The notes under the pieces: generated by a model
Seen by the model: the letters and a program-made list of their open reading frames with translations, nothing else
The model's database searches: none
Told to the model about the DNA's origin: nothing
Shown: one piece after another, positions 36,254 to 45,232 of the stretch
Layout: each line of letters opens with the position of its first letter
How positions within the stretch are numbered: the first letter of the stretch is position 1
Program-made: the position numbers and the translations under genes
Source of the DNA: Bacillus sp. AFS073361
GTDB lineage: Bacteria > Bacillota > Bacilli > Bacillales > Cytobacillaceae
NCBI RefSeq assembly: GCF_002567005.1
Contig: NZ_NUZU01000039.1
Span: forward strand, 233,575-297,574
Direction: 5' to 3'
DNA length: 64,000 bases

Positions 36254-36385
36254 TCCATCCCCATTTTATCATATTCTTAATTAATATATTAAAGTGAAAT
36301 ATAGTAGTTTTTGTGGCTCCTTTTGAATAAACAAATTTTTAAAGTTAACCCTATTTACAAAAAGAATATACAAAGGAGCTTTTCT

Positions 36386-36616
36386 GTGAAACAACCTTAT
36401 GAAATTTTTAATATGATTGTTGATGAAGAGGCATACGATCAAGAAGAAGTAACCGCTGATTTTACCTACCAGGATCAAGATTATAGTATTACTTTTAAAA
36501 AAGGGGACCTCGAAGTAGTGAATGCTTGGGTCTTTAAGAACGGAGTGTCATTGCCGGCTAATTTATCCGAGAATATCATCGAATCAATTAGAGCAGATGT
36601 GAAGAATAGAATTTAG
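36386..36616 (+). CDS. Small acidic protein of unknown function
   Basis: 76 residues, acidic, beginning VKQPYEIFNMIVDEEAYDQEE. The start is GTG at 36386 because AAAGGAG lies seven bases upstream; the longer frame from 36311 has no ribosome site. Alternation in ADFTYQDQDYSITFKKGDLEV suggests a beta-hairpin. A terminator follows, supporting it as a real gene. Function not recognised. Confidence 0.65.
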   Translation: MKQPYEIFNMIVDEEAYDQEEVTADFTYQDQDYSITFKKGDLEVVNAWVFKNGVSLPANLSENIIESIRADVKNRI

Positions 36617-36646
36617 TTTATTGATGAAAAAGTATAACACACACGT

Positions 36647-36678
36647 AAGGCCATCAGAACTCTCTCTGATGACCTTTT
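36647..36678. terminator. Terminator between convergent genes
   Basis: AAGGCCATCAGA and TCTGATGACCTT form a stem with one mismatch, followed by TTC and a T run on the plus strand. Confidence 0.75.
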
Positions 36679-36709
36679 CTTGTGCACCTAGTTTTGATGA
36701 GATAGGACA

Positions 36710-38128
36710 TCATCCAGTTTCTTGATTACTTTTTAATTGTGTAAGTACCTTTTGATAGGCGGCTGCTTCTTGAATCATCCCTTTTGATTGATACATCTTA
36801 CTGATTTTCCGAACAGGAGCAGGATTTTGCGGATCGAGTTCCATTTCCCAAAAGAAACAATCGATCGCTTGATCAAATTGTTTGAACTCCGCATAATAAT
36901 CACCTAATTCCATCATCCGATCAGGATTCTCTAATAATCCAACCATTTCACTTATCTTTTTCATCACTTCCAGTCCCGGGATTACCATTTGTATAGGGCT
37001 GAGTTGTTCATACACGGTTTTAAGGTCATGCTCTTTAAGGAGGAATTCAGCACATTGGAACACCTTTTGTTCAAAGCGCCTAGTTTTTTCTGAATGTGGC
37101 AAGTGCTGCAACAATTTAATAAATTCATCAAAATGTTCTATGACAAATGTCGAGTCAGAATGATCCCAAATTATTAGGAGATTGGCATTGAAGGAGGCTG
37201 GCAGGTCATTGATAAATCTGAATAAGCATAGGGCAGTTTTCTCATAATTACCAGCTTGAAGCATTTTGTTGATGACAGATTCTGAATCAGGCAGCACTCG
37301 AAAGGGATTGATATTCAGTTGTGCCAAAATCAGCATCCATTCTTCCATCGTCATAAAGCGTAAGGCTCTGCCTGTATACTTCTCGATCGATTTAGTCCCT
37401 ATAAGTTTCTCGGTATTTTCTAACCATAGCAATAACTCAACTAAACCGTCTTGTTTATTCACTATTTCTTCTAAACATTTTTGTTCTTCTGGATTGGTTC
37501 GATTTTTGAAGCAATTCAATTCTACATATAGGGGGTCCTTGGATAGGATTGCAGGTAAACTTGAGGAATGGTAAAAATGGTGGTATGAACTAAATTCTTG
37601 GGCGGTCAAACGTTCTTGTGCTGATTTGAAGTTCGGTGCGAAATCAGCTAACATCTGAAGGATTTGAAAGGATTTTAGAAATTTACCGTTTCTTCTAAAG
37701 TGGAAGAAAACCTTATCAATAGCCTTGATTAGTTGCTCTTTTTCGAAAAAAGAGTCAAGTGTGGTTAGTATATAGACCATTTCCTGTGGTGAGTAATCGA
37801 GTTGAAGTCGAGAAAAAAGGTTACTTTTATTGGGAATAGTTACGGTTCCTTCGGGGATTAATGCACGTAAGATTGGATGCGGAAATTCAATAGTAATACC
37901 TTCTTGAGTCGCTTTATATATAAATGTTCCTTTCTCGACTTGGTCGAGCTTTCCACCAAAAATAAGGGCATTATTATAGTAAATAAGATAATATCTTTCT
38001 TGATCTACCGTACTAAGTTGGATTACCTTACTCCTTGCATATACGGCGGCCCTTATTACATTTCCTTTTACCATATGTTTTTTATTTTTTATCGAAATTT
38101 CGGTTGGCATTATTTGATTGTTATCCAT
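36710..38128 (-). CDS. TPR-containing protein of unknown function
   Basis: 472 residues, soluble and mostly helical after a beta-rich N-terminal 110 residues (NVIRAAVYARSKVIQLS, YYLIYYNNALIFGGKL). A tetratricopeptide-like pair lies at the C-terminus: MMELGDYYAEFKQFDQAIDCFFWEMELDPQNPAPVRKISKMYQSKGMIQEAAAYQKVL. No signal peptide and no catalytic motif. Such architectures occur in cytoplasmic scaffold proteins; nothing more specific can be said. Confidence 0.7.
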   Translation of the reverse strand: MDNNQIMPTEISIKNKKHMVKGNVIRAAVYARSKVIQLSTVDQERYYLIYYNNALIFGGKLDQVEKGTFIYKATQEGITIEFPHPILRALIPEGTVTIPNKSNLFSRLQLDYSPQEMVYILTTLDSFFEKEQLIKAIDKVFFHFRRNGKFLKSFQILQMLADFAPNFKSAQERLTAQEFSSYHHFYHSSSLPAILSKDPLYVELNCFKNRTNPEEQKCLEEIVNKQDGLVELLLWLENTEKLIGTKSIEKYTGRALRFMTMEEWMLILAQLNINPFRVLPDSESVINKMLQAGNYEKTALCLFRFINDLPASFNANLLIIWDHSDSTFVIEHFDEFIKLLQHLPHSEKTRRFEQKVFQCAEFLLKEHDLKTVYEQLSPIQMVIPGLEVMKKISEMVGLLENPDRMMELGDYYAEFKQFDQAIDCFFWEMELDPQNPAPVRKISKMYQSKGMIQEAAAYQKVLTQLKSNQETG

Positions 38129-38201
38129 TCTGCATCTGCCCCCTATCGTAATATACAGCTATTAAAACATTTTACCTTCATGACTTTATTATATCATAAA
38201 C

Positions 38202-38236
38202 AAAAAAAGAGGTCCTTTAACCGGGACCTCCCTTTT
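38202..38236 (-). terminator. Terminator of the double-GNAT gene
   Basis: On the minus strand GGAGGTCC and GGACCTC pair around an 8-base loop and are followed by seven T. It begins 8 bases after the stop. Confidence 0.88.
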
Positions 38237-38243
38237 TAGCCTC

Positions 38244-39302
38244 CTAATCATTCGGGTTAATAATGGCCAATACCTGATGATCTTCCCATTTTCCGTTTAT
38301 TTTCACATTTTTCACAGCTAATCCTTCTTTATGGAAACCAGATTTCTCTAATACACGAATGGAACCAATATTGTGCGGCATGACGCCGGCCTCTATCCTG
38401 TGTAATTTCAATTCCTTAAATGCATAATCCACCATCAACTTAACCGCCTCTGTTGTAAAGCCTCTCCCATTATGCTTTTCATCTAAAAAATATCCGATAA
38501 ACGCACTATGAAGTGAGCCTCTAAGAACGTGAAATAAATTTATCGTTCCAATTAAGCAGCCCTCATTTGTAAAAATTCCGAACATATAACTTTGATCATG
38601 GCTGATTTCATCTTGATAAACCTGAATTCGCTGCAGTTGAGTTTCGACTGTATAGAAATCTTCACTTCGCTCCATTGAAAACATTTCAAAAAAATGGCGA
38701 TTATCTTTATTTAATTGAAGGAGTGGTACGGCATCTTCTTTAGAGAACGGTCTAATATAGATTTTTTCACCTTTAAAGACAGACTTTTCTTCTCTTGCTC
38801 TTAAATGCAATACCATATGTTCGTCATTATAATCGATTCCATTAACTTTGAAGGCATTTTCCTCGAATCCATATACTTGAAAACCTAATTTACGATAAAG
38901 TTGTTTTGCTTTATCATTGCTTGCCATCACAGATAAATTTATTTTTTCAATCGCTGGAATCGATTTGGCTTTATTTATGGCCTCAGTCATTAATGCTTTC
39001 CCCACACCCCTACCTTGCTTCTTAGGGGTAACATACATCGCAAAAATATTGGCCCGATGCTGAATTTTTTCAGCATTCTCATGTAATAAAGTGACAACTC
39101 CAATTAGACTCTTTTGTTCAAATGCACCAAATGTATAATTCCCTTCAGCATTAAAATTACGGACAACTTGGTCAATCGGATTTTCTCTTTTTAAAGCATC
39201 TTCGTAACTCGTTAAGAACGCTTCCGGATTCTGCTTTAGTGCTTCCAACCTTAGCGCCCAATAGCTTTCTGCATCAGAAGCAGTTAGTAATTTAAACTCC
39301 AT
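38244..39302 (-). CDS. Fused double GNAT N-acetyltransferase
   Basis: 352 residues with two complete GNAT domains in one chain. Residues about 1-165 are a RimI-like domain with acetyl-CoA loop VTPKKQGRGVGKAL. Residues about 172-350 are a RimJ/RimL-like domain beginning KGEKIYIRPFSKEDAVPLLQL, with the loop DEKHNGRGFTTEAVKLMV and ending LEKSGFHKEG. Both loops keep the (Q/R)GxG(x/A) signature, so both may be active. The start ATG follows GGAGGGGATTATT; an upstream in-frame extension is rejected for lack of a site. Acceptors unknown. Confidence 0.88.
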   Translation of the reverse strand: MEFKLLTASDAESYWALRLEALKQNPEAFLTSYEDALKRENPIDQVVRNFNAEGNYTFGAFEQKSLIGVVTLLHENAEKIQHRANIFAMYVTPKKQGRGVGKALMTEAINKAKSIPAIEKINLSVMASNDKAKQLYRKLGFQVYGFEENAFKVNGIDYNDEHMVLHLRAREEKSVFKGEKIYIRPFSKEDAVPLLQLNKDNRHFFEMFSMERSEDFYTVETQLQRIQVYQDEISHDQSYMFGIFTNEGCLIGTINLFHVLRGSLHSAFIGYFLDEKHNGRGFTTEAVKLMVDYAFKELKLHRIEAGVMPHNIGSIRVLEKSGFHKEGLAVKNVKINGKWEDHQVLAIINPND

Positions 39303-39456
39303 AATAATCCCCTCCGCAAATCTAACAGCCAAGAACTCGACCACATCCTGGCTCAGTACTTTTCTGTTGAAATTTAACAAATAGTGCTTAATAAAATTCT
39401 ACATAAGTTATTATCTAAAAAGAAATGATAAGAGCAAAAACAAAGAAGGTTATCTC

Positions 39457-39798
39457 ATGAAAAAAGTTTTAATTGGTTTATTTATTTCTATCCTCTGCTT
39501 CTCTGGAAGTATAAGTCCACTGACAGCCATAAATATAGGATCTGCGCAACAAAAACCGATTCCTCCATATGCAAAGTGGGGTACATTGGCGTTGAAGGAA
39601 ACCCATAAAAAGTATCCGCAAGCCAAGATCATTGATTATCTTCACATTGGAAGAACAAGCGGACCGCAAACCTCCACCGAAAAGTTTAAGCTTTGGTTAA
39701 AAGATAAGAATAAAGAATTCGGTGTCTTCGTCAATATAGAATTTAATAAATCGACGGAAAAAGTCGTCAAGATCACTTTTCAGGAGACCTCAAGATAG
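39457..39798 (+). CDS. Secreted DUF3889-type small protein
   Basis: 113 residues. An N-terminal signal peptide (KKVLIGLFISILCFSGSISPLTA) is followed by a compact 85-residue domain, PPYAKWGTLALKETHKKYPQAKIIDYLHIGR and the ending VFVNIEFNKSTEKVVKITFQE, which fits DUF3889 (B. subtilis YqzG/YhdC-like). Known members are small secreted proteins of unknown role. The last base of the gene is 22 bases from the end of a decayed gene on the other strand. Confidence 0.82.
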   Translation: MKKVLIGLFISILCFSGSISPLTAINIGSAQQKPIPPYAKWGTLALKETHKKYPQAKIIDYLHIGRTSGPQTSTEKFKLWLKDKNKEFGVFVNIEFNKSTEKVVKITFQETSR

Positions 39799-39839
39799 TA
39801 CTTTTTCAAAAAAAGAGAATCAAATTATGTTAAGATTTC

Positions 39840-40122
39840 TTCGACAACAGATGTACGTCTTCATACATCCAACGTTCTGATCTTCCTGGCTAACTGATGT
39901 AAAATGTTTATTCTTGGCAAACTGGTAATTAACATGGAGAATATCTATATTGTTATTCAAACACATACCAGTTGTGTAATGGAAAAGTGGACGTTGGGTC
40001 GTATATCCAAGGCCCGGCAGCATGATGTAAATACTTTTATTCAGTTTCTCATGATGAATCCATGAATACGGAATGCTTGAAAATTCATTTCTAACAACCA
40101 GTCCTTCTTTCAATTGCTCCAA
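39840..40122 (-). pseudogene. Truncated, frameshifted alpha/beta-hydrolase-like gene
   Basis: The first 80 residues look like the N-terminus of a Bacillus alpha/beta hydrolase: RNEFSSIPYSWIHHEK, then IYIMLPGLGYTTQRPLFHY and CLNNNIDILHVNYQF. After SQEDQ the frame degenerates; the next frame continues RSERWMYEDVHLL before a stop, which reads as the natural continuation. The GxSxG half of the enzyme is missing because the DUF3889 gene occupies that position. The family link is inferred from pattern, not from a search. Confidence 0.5.
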
Positions 40123-40188
40123 TCCACTTCACCTCTTTTATATCTTCAAAAACTCCTCATTTAAAAATCAGCTTAAATGACCTCCTTA

Positions 40189-40336
40189 AATTCATTTATA
40201 AAAATTCGAGAAGATGGCTCAACTCACCTTCCTACATTTAGAATTTATGGCTGGACGGGTGTACCTAAAACGACTTGTAAGACAAGATTCTACAGGGATT
40301 TGGACGGTTGTTGGGTTTGACCGGATTAATCAATAA
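40189..40336 (+). pseudogene. Remnant C-terminus of an unidentified gene, frameshifted
   Basis: Frame one reads SFIKIREDGSTHLPTFRIYGWTG from 40189 to about 40260; a different frame then reads GRVYLKRLVRQDSTGIWTV followed by VGFDRINQ and a stop at 40336. Joined at the GWTG/GRVY point they make one plausible protein tail. There is no start codon or ribosome site, and a strong terminator follows 18 bases later, as expected for the 3' end of a former gene. Confidence 0.5.
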
Positions 40337-40353
40337 TATTGAATCAAAAACAG

Positions 40354-40396
40354 AGAACCACTAAGAGTCTTCAACTCTTAGTGGTTCTTTGCTTTT
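40354..40396 (+). terminator. Strong terminator after the gene remnant
   Basis: GAACCACTAAGAGT and ACTCTTAGTGGTTC form a 14-bp perfect stem with a 5-base loop followed by TTTGCTTTTT. Confidence 0.88.
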
Positions 40397-40464
40397 TGGC
40401 AGAATTGCATAGATTCCAATTATTAGGAACAAACTAAATTAACCAGTTAATCGGAGTGAATGTT

Positions 40465-41330
40465 ATGCATAACTCATATTGGTATTATGCTTTACTTGTT
40501 CTAAGCATCAGTTTATTTAGTTTTATACTATTCAAAAAAAGAAACACTCAATCACTATACTTATTATTAACAAATATAGGTGGGGCTTTTCTGATTGAGA
40601 CTGTCATCTATAATTTCTTAGCCTGTTACAATTATAATCCGAATTTTATCAAGGCTAATGAATTCTATGACAACAATTTGGGCGCGTTTGTTTCAAATGC
40701 CTTTGCTTTACCGGTTGTGGCCACCTTAATTGCTGTTTTTCATTTAAATTGGATATGGATTATTTTTTTCTCGGGATTATTTGTAGGAATTGAGTGGTTG
40801 TTTTTAAAGCTGCATATTTACTCCCATAATTGGTGGAGATTAGCCTATACAGGACTGGGGCTCCCATTCTATTTTGCTATGCCCAGATTTATTATCACTG
40901 GATTCTGCGTCCTTCCAAAGGATTCCAACATTATTGGATCCTTTATTTAATAACTGGCTCACTCTCTGCAAGTGCACATGTATTGCCAATCATTTTTTTC
41001 TCGAATCGAATATACTCCCCTGGTTGGTTCGAAAATCCTGGCCGTGACTCGATTGCCTTGGGTGCCATTTTCTATTTATGTGACAGTCTGTATTATTGTC
41101 TATTGACGAAACTTAGCTTAAAAAGGAATTGGATCAAATATATTTTCACGGGTTTCCTTATGTATGTAGTGAATCTAATGCTTATTAATGCTGGAATTCT
41201 TCGTAGCCTGGTCTGGTGGGACATCCCCTATTATGTAGGTTTATCAATTCTGCTCCTCATGCTGACAGAAATTATTGATAAAAGATTATCCCAATTGCCA
41301 AAGATACCTTTTGGCTACAGTTCCTCATAG
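40465..41330 (+). pseudogene. Integral membrane protein gene split by a frameshift
   Basis: Two overlapping frames form one polytopic membrane protein. The first part (ATG 40465, CGGAG upstream) runs through WYYALLVLSISLFSFILF to FAMPRFIITGFCVLP and stops at 40950. The second frame, one base back, carries YLITGSLSASAHVLPIIFF through SLYYCLLTKLSLKRNW to 41330 and has no ribosome site of its own. The join is near 40940, at GGATCCTTTATTTAATAACTGG. About 290 residues in total, seven to nine helices. Family not recognised. Either a disabling one-base loss or a sequencing error would explain it; no slippery heptamer in the right phase is seen. Confidence 0.75.
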
Positions 41331-41452
41331 CCTCAAATCCCCTGCTCCGAATAGCTAGATTCCCCATCATATCCTTCCTTTTTGCTGACATTATTTTTAT
41401 TAAATTCGTTAAGAATAATGAATACACCTTCCTCCCTTTTTATTAGCGAAAA

Positions 41453-41466
41453 AAAAAGCGCTTGCA
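41453..41466. promoter_or_regulatory. cre site overlapping the gnt promoter -35
   Basis: AAAAAGCGCTTGCA matches the CcpA consensus TGWAARCGYTWNCW except for the first TG. Its 3' part is shared with the -35 hexamer, so CcpA binding would block gluconate operon transcription. Confidence 0.65.
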
Positions 41467-41489
41467 TTTTTTCAAATTCGGCCTATAAT
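41462..41489 (+). promoter_or_regulatory. gntRKPZ promoter
   Basis: TTGCAT (41462-41467) and TATAAT (41484-41489) with a 16-base spacer fit a sigma-A promoter. Transcription would start near 41496, inside the GntR operator and 38 bases before gntR. Confidence 0.75.
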
Positions 41490-41509
41490 ACTTGTATACA
41501 AGTGTACTC
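41488..41509. promoter_or_regulatory. GntR operator
   Basis: ATACTTGTATACAAGTGTACTC, whose core ACTTGTATACAAGT is a perfect 14-bp palindrome. From memory, the B. subtilis gnt operator is nearly identical. It overlaps the -10 box and the start site, so GntR bound here prevents transcription until gluconate releases it. Confidence 0.88.
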
Positions 41510-41533
41510 GTATTCAATAAAGAAGGTGTAGCG

Positions 41534-42259
41534 ATGATAGAATCAAAGGATTTATTATATCCGACCAAATGGCTCACGAAAGCTTCAGTCGGAGATCGGG
41601 TAACATATGAGCTAAGGATGCAGATTATTTCTGGTCTAATTGAAAGCGGCACCATCCTATCAGAAAATAAGTTAGCCGCTGATTTTAATGTGAGTCGATC
41701 ACCGATTCGCGAAGCATTAAAAACCCTTGCTTCTGAAAATTTAATCCGGTTAGAGCGAATGGGTGCGGTTGTCATTGGTTTAACCAGCAAAGAAATAGTT
41801 GAAATTTATGATGTCCGATTACTGATTGAATCGTTTGTATATGAACGTCTTGTAAAATTAGACACTACATCATTAGTTAAGGAACTGAGTAAAATACTCG
41901 AGATGATGAAAATAGCCATCAAATATCACGATGCAGATGAGTTTGCCTATCAAGATCTCCTATTCCACGAAACAATTATTCGGGCAATCAATCATTCTTA
42001 CATCACGATGATCTGGAATAATGCCAAACCAGTAATGGAGGCTTTCATCCTTTTATCGATGCGGTCCCGGTTCAAGGAAAAATACGAAGACTTTCCGCGC
42101 ATTGTGGAAAATCATCAATTATATATTGATGCGATCGATGCAAAAAATAGAGACCTCATGATTCTATCCTTACATCAAAATTTCGATGATGTTCAAGGAA
42201 AAGTAGAAGACCTGTGGCGGTCTCAACAAATGCTTTCTAAAGGAGTCGAGCAAGAATAA
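41534..42259 (+). CDS. gntR: Gluconate operon repressor GntR
   Basis: 241-residue GntR-family regulator, FadR/FCD subfamily. The winged helix-turn-helix is at residues about 20-75 (VTYELRMQIISGLIESGTIL, LAADFNVSRSPIREALKTLASENLI). The FCD effector domain follows, with Asp/His candidates in YDVRLLIESF and YQDLLFHETII for metal-assisted gluconate binding. ATG 41534 follows GAAGGTGTAGC; an upstream TTG start lies within the operator and is rejected. First gene of gntRKPZ; its TAA overlaps gntK's ATG. Confidence 0.95.
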   Translation: MIESKDLLYPTKWLTKASVGDRVTYELRMQIISGLIESGTILSENKLAADFNVSRSPIREALKTLASENLIRLERMGAVVIGLTSKEIVEIYDVRLLIESFVYERLVKLDTTSLVKELSKILEMMKIAIKYHDADEFAYQDLLFHETIIRAINHSYITMIWNNAKPVMEAFILLSMRSRFKEKYEDFPRIVENHQLYIDAIDAKNRDLMILSLHQNFDDVQGKVEDLWRSQQMLSKGVEQE

Positions 42260-43803
42260 TGACAAACTATATGTTGGGGTTAGACATCGGCACGACTAGC
42301 ACAAAAGCCGTTTTATTTAGTGAAAAAGGTGAAGTCATCCAACAAGAGAATATTGGTTACCCACTCTATACACCTGATATTTCAACAGCTGAGCAGGACC
42401 CAGAAGAGATTTTTGCGGCTGTAGTAAAAGCGATTTCAAATATTATGAAGCATCACCCACAAAAAGAAATTTCGTTTATTTCTTTTAGCAGTGCCATGCA
42501 TAGTCTCATTGCTATGGATGAAAATGATCAACCGCTGACACCGTGCATCACATGGGCAGATAATCGCAGTGAGGCCTGGAGCCATAAAATAAAAGAGGAA
42601 TTAAATGGACATGAGGTCTACAAACGGACAGGAACGCCGATTCACCCGATGTCGCCATTAAGCAAAATTACTTGGATTGTGAATGATCGTCCAGAGATAG
42701 CTAAAAAAGCGAAAAAATATATCGGGATAAAGGAATATATCTTTAAAAAGTTTTTTGACCAATACGTTGTCGATCATTCCCTTGCTTCAGCCATGTGCAT
42801 GATGGATCTCAAAAAACTAGATTGGGACCAGGAAGCATTAAAAATCGCTGGAATTTCACGTGAACAGTTATCTAGGCTTGTCTCAACAACTGAGATTTTT
42901 ACCAACTGTGACCCAGAATTAGCACACCAAATGGGGATAGATCCTCAAACACCTTTTGTGATTGGTGCCAGTGATGGAGTCCTTTCCAATCTTGGGGTAA
43001 ATGCGATTCGAAAAGGGGAGATTGCGGTCACTATAGGGACAAGCGGTGCAATTCGGACTATTATTGATCAGCCGCATACCGATGAGAAGGGTCGCATTTT
43101 TTGCTACGCATTAACAGAAAAACATTGGGTAATTGGCGGGCCCGTTAACAATGGCGGGATGATTTTCCGCTGGGTACGGGATGAATTTGCCGCTTCCGAG
43201 GTGGAAACCGCCAAAAGATTAGGCATTGATCCATATGAAGTACTAACAAAAATCGCAGAAGGTGTACGGCCGGGAGCAGATGGATTGATATTTCATCCAT
43301 ATCTAGCGGGTGAACGGGCGCCATTATGGAATCCAGATGTACGCGGATCATTTTTCGGCTTAACGATGGCGCACAAGAAAGAACATATGATTCGCGCTGC
43401 CCTGGAAGGAGTTATTTACAATTTATATACAGTATTTCTAGCATTAATTGAATGCATGGAAGGTTCAGTGACACGAATCCAAGCAACAGGAGGATTTGCG
43501 AGGTCAGAGGTTTGGCGTCAAATGATGTCCGATATTTTCGACCTCGAAGTAGTTGTTCCAGAAAGCTACGAAAGTTCATGCCTGGGTGCTTGTATCTTAG
43601 GTTTATATGCTACGGGAAAAATCGATTCGTTTGATGTTGTTTCTGAAATGGTTGGAAGTACACACAAACATACGCCTAAAGAAGAGGCAGCAAGAGAGTA
43701 TAGAGAATTACTGCCAATCTTTATAAACTTATCGAGAGTTTTAGAAGAAGATTATACACGGATTGCCAATTATCAAAGAGGATTAATTAATAGAAATAAA
43801 TAA
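42259..43803 (+). CDS. gntK: Gluconokinase GntK (FGGY family)
   Basis: Phosphorylates gluconate to 6-phosphogluconate with ATP. 514 residues, normal for FGGY gluconokinases: the N-terminal phosphate loop LGLDIGTTSTKAVLF, the substrate region ITWADNRSEAW with catalytic Asp near 240 (IGASDGVLSNLGV), the ATP loop VTIGTSGAIR, and the FGGY-like signature in the C-terminal domain (RIQATGGFARSEVWRQMMSDIF). Translation is coupled to gntR through TAATG. Confidence 0.95.
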   Translation: MTNYMLGLDIGTTSTKAVLFSEKGEVIQQENIGYPLYTPDISTAEQDPEEIFAAVVKAISNIMKHHPQKEISFISFSSAMHSLIAMDENDQPLTPCITWADNRSEAWSHKIKEELNGHEVYKRTGTPIHPMSPLSKITWIVNDRPEIAKKAKKYIGIKEYIFKKFFDQYVVDHSLASAMCMMDLKKLDWDQEALKIAGISREQLSRLVSTTEIFTNCDPELAHQMGIDPQTPFVIGASDGVLSNLGVNAIRKGEIAVTIGTSGAIRTIIDQPHTDEKGRIFCYALTEKHWVIGGPVNNGGMIFRWVRDEFAASEVETAKRLGIDPYEVLTKIAEGVRPGADGLIFHPYLAGERAPLWNPDVRGSFFGLTMAHKKEHMIRAALEGVIYNLYTVFLALIECMEGSVTRIQATGGFARSEVWRQMMSDIFDLEVVVPESYESSCLGACILGLYATGKIDSFDVVSEMVGSTHKHTPKEEAAREYRELLPIFINLSRVLEEDYTRIANYQRGLINRNK

Positions 43804-43820
43804 ATTTTGGGGGAATTTTC

Positions 43821-45167
43821 ATGCCATTAGTTATAGTTGCAATTGGGATCATAGCATTACTGATTTTAATCATGGGCTTTAAATTAAACACCTTTGTTTC
43901 ACTTATCATTGTCTCATTCGGTGTGGCCATTGCACTTGGAATGAAATTAGATGAAATCATCGCAACAATTGAAGCCGGGCTAGGCGGGACACTTGGACAT
44001 ATAGCACTCATTTTCGGGCTTGGTGCAATGCTTGGTAAATTAGTTGCAGATTCAGGAGGAGCGCAGCGGATTGCGATGACTCTTGTTAATAAATTTGGTG
44101 AAAAGAATATTCAGTGGGCTGTAGTGGTCGCATCATTCATTATCGGAATTGCTTTATTCTTTGAAGTAGGATTAGTTTTATTAATTCCAATCGTATTTGC
44201 GATTTCTAAACAATTAAAGGTTTCTATTCTATTTCTTGGTATTCCAATGGCAGCAGCTTTATCTGTAACACACGGATTTTTACCTCCACATCCTGGACCA
44301 ACAACCATCGCAGGTGAATATGGTGCAGATATTGGGGAAGTATTACTTTACGGCTTTATTATTTCCATTCCAACTGTCTTTATTGCTGGACCTTTGTTTA
44401 CAAAGATAGCGAAAAGATTGGTTCCTGCATCCTTTACGAGAACTGGAGATATCGCCTCTTTAGGTGAGCAAAAAACATTCAAAATGGAAGACACCCCTGG
44501 ATTTGGAATCAGTGTATTTACTGCAATGCTTCCTGTAATTCTAATGTCGATCGCTACAATTATTACTTTGCTTCAAAAAACAATGGGATTTGCAGATAAC
44601 ACTTTACTTGCCATTATCCGTTTTGTCGGCGGTGCATCGCCTGCCATGGTGATCTCGTTATTATTCGCTATTTATACAATGGGGTTAGCAAGAAATATTC
44701 CTATTAAAACAGTGATGGATTCTTGTTCAACAGCCATCTCACATATTGGGATGATGCTATTAATTATCGGTGGCGGCGGTGCCTTCAAACAAGTATTAAT
44801 TAATGGTCATGTAGGAGACTATGTAGCTGAATTATTTAAAGGTACTTCATTATCACCAATTATTCTAGCATGGATCATCGCAGCTATTTTACGTATTGCC
44901 TTAGGATCTGCGACAGTTGCTGCTTTAACCACTGCTGGGTTAGTGATTCCAATGTTAGGTCAAACAGACGTGAACCTTGCCTTAGTCGTCCTAGCCACTG
45001 GAGCGGGTAGTTTAATTGCCTCGCACGTTAACGATGCCGGTTTCTGGATGTTTAAAGAGTATTTTGGTTTAACCATGAAAGAAACATTTGCAACCTGGAC
45101 ATTACTTGAGACAATCATCTCCGTTTGTGGTTTAGGTTTTATTTTAATACTAAGTTTATTTGTTTAA
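43821..45167 (+). CDS. gntP: Gluconate permease GntP
   Basis: Proton-driven gluconate importer of 448 residues with about twelve to fourteen hydrophobic segments. The GntP-family landmarks are visible: GLGAMLGKLVADSGGAQRIA, the conserved THGFLPPHPGPTTIAGEYGAD loop, and the C-terminal HVNDAGFWMFKEYFGLT. It follows gntK after a 17-base gap with GGGGG as ribosome site. It delivers gluconate for the kinase. Confidence 0.95.
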   Translation: MPLVIVAIGIIALLILIMGFKLNTFVSLIIVSFGVAIALGMKLDEIIATIEAGLGGTLGHIALIFGLGAMLGKLVADSGGAQRIAMTLVNKFGEKNIQWAVVVASFIIGIALFFEVGLVLLIPIVFAISKQLKVSILFLGIPMAAALSVTHGFLPPHPGPTTIAGEYGADIGEVLLYGFIISIPTVFIAGPLFTKIAKRLVPASFTRTGDIASLGEQKTFKMEDTPGFGISVFTAMLPVILMSIATIITLLQKTMGFADNTLLAIIRFVGGASPAMVISLLFAIYTMGLARNIPIKTVMDSCSTAISHIGMMLLIIGGGGAFKQVLINGHVGDYVAELFKGTSLSPIILAWIIAAILRIALGSATVAALTTAGLVIPMLGQTDVNLALVVLATGAGSLIASHVNDAGFWMFKEYFGLTMKETFATWTLLETIISVCGLGFILILSLFV

Positions 45168-45173
45168 GATAAA

Positions 45174-45209
45174 GCCAATAGTGGGGGATTTATGTTCCCC
45201 ACTATTGGC
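45174..45209 (+). other. Intercistronic hairpin between gntP and gntZ
   Basis: GCCAATAGTGGGG and CCCCACTATTGGC form a perfect 13-bp stem with a 10-base loop. There is no T tract; the gntZ ribosome site (AAAGGAG) starts 9 bases later. It may act as processing site or attenuate gntZ relative to gntRKP. Confidence 0.8.
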
Positions 45210-45232
45210 AGTTTAAAGGAGAAGAAAGTGAA

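Noticed and set aside
40930..40960. Programmed -1 frameshift in the split membrane gene
   Set aside because: No X XXY YYZ heptamer in the right phase and no downstream stimulatory hairpin were seen; mutation or sequencing error is simpler.
41492..41533. N-terminal extension of gntR from a TTG
   Set aside because: It begins inside the GntR operator, at or before the predicted transcription start, while ATG 41534 has a ribosome site.
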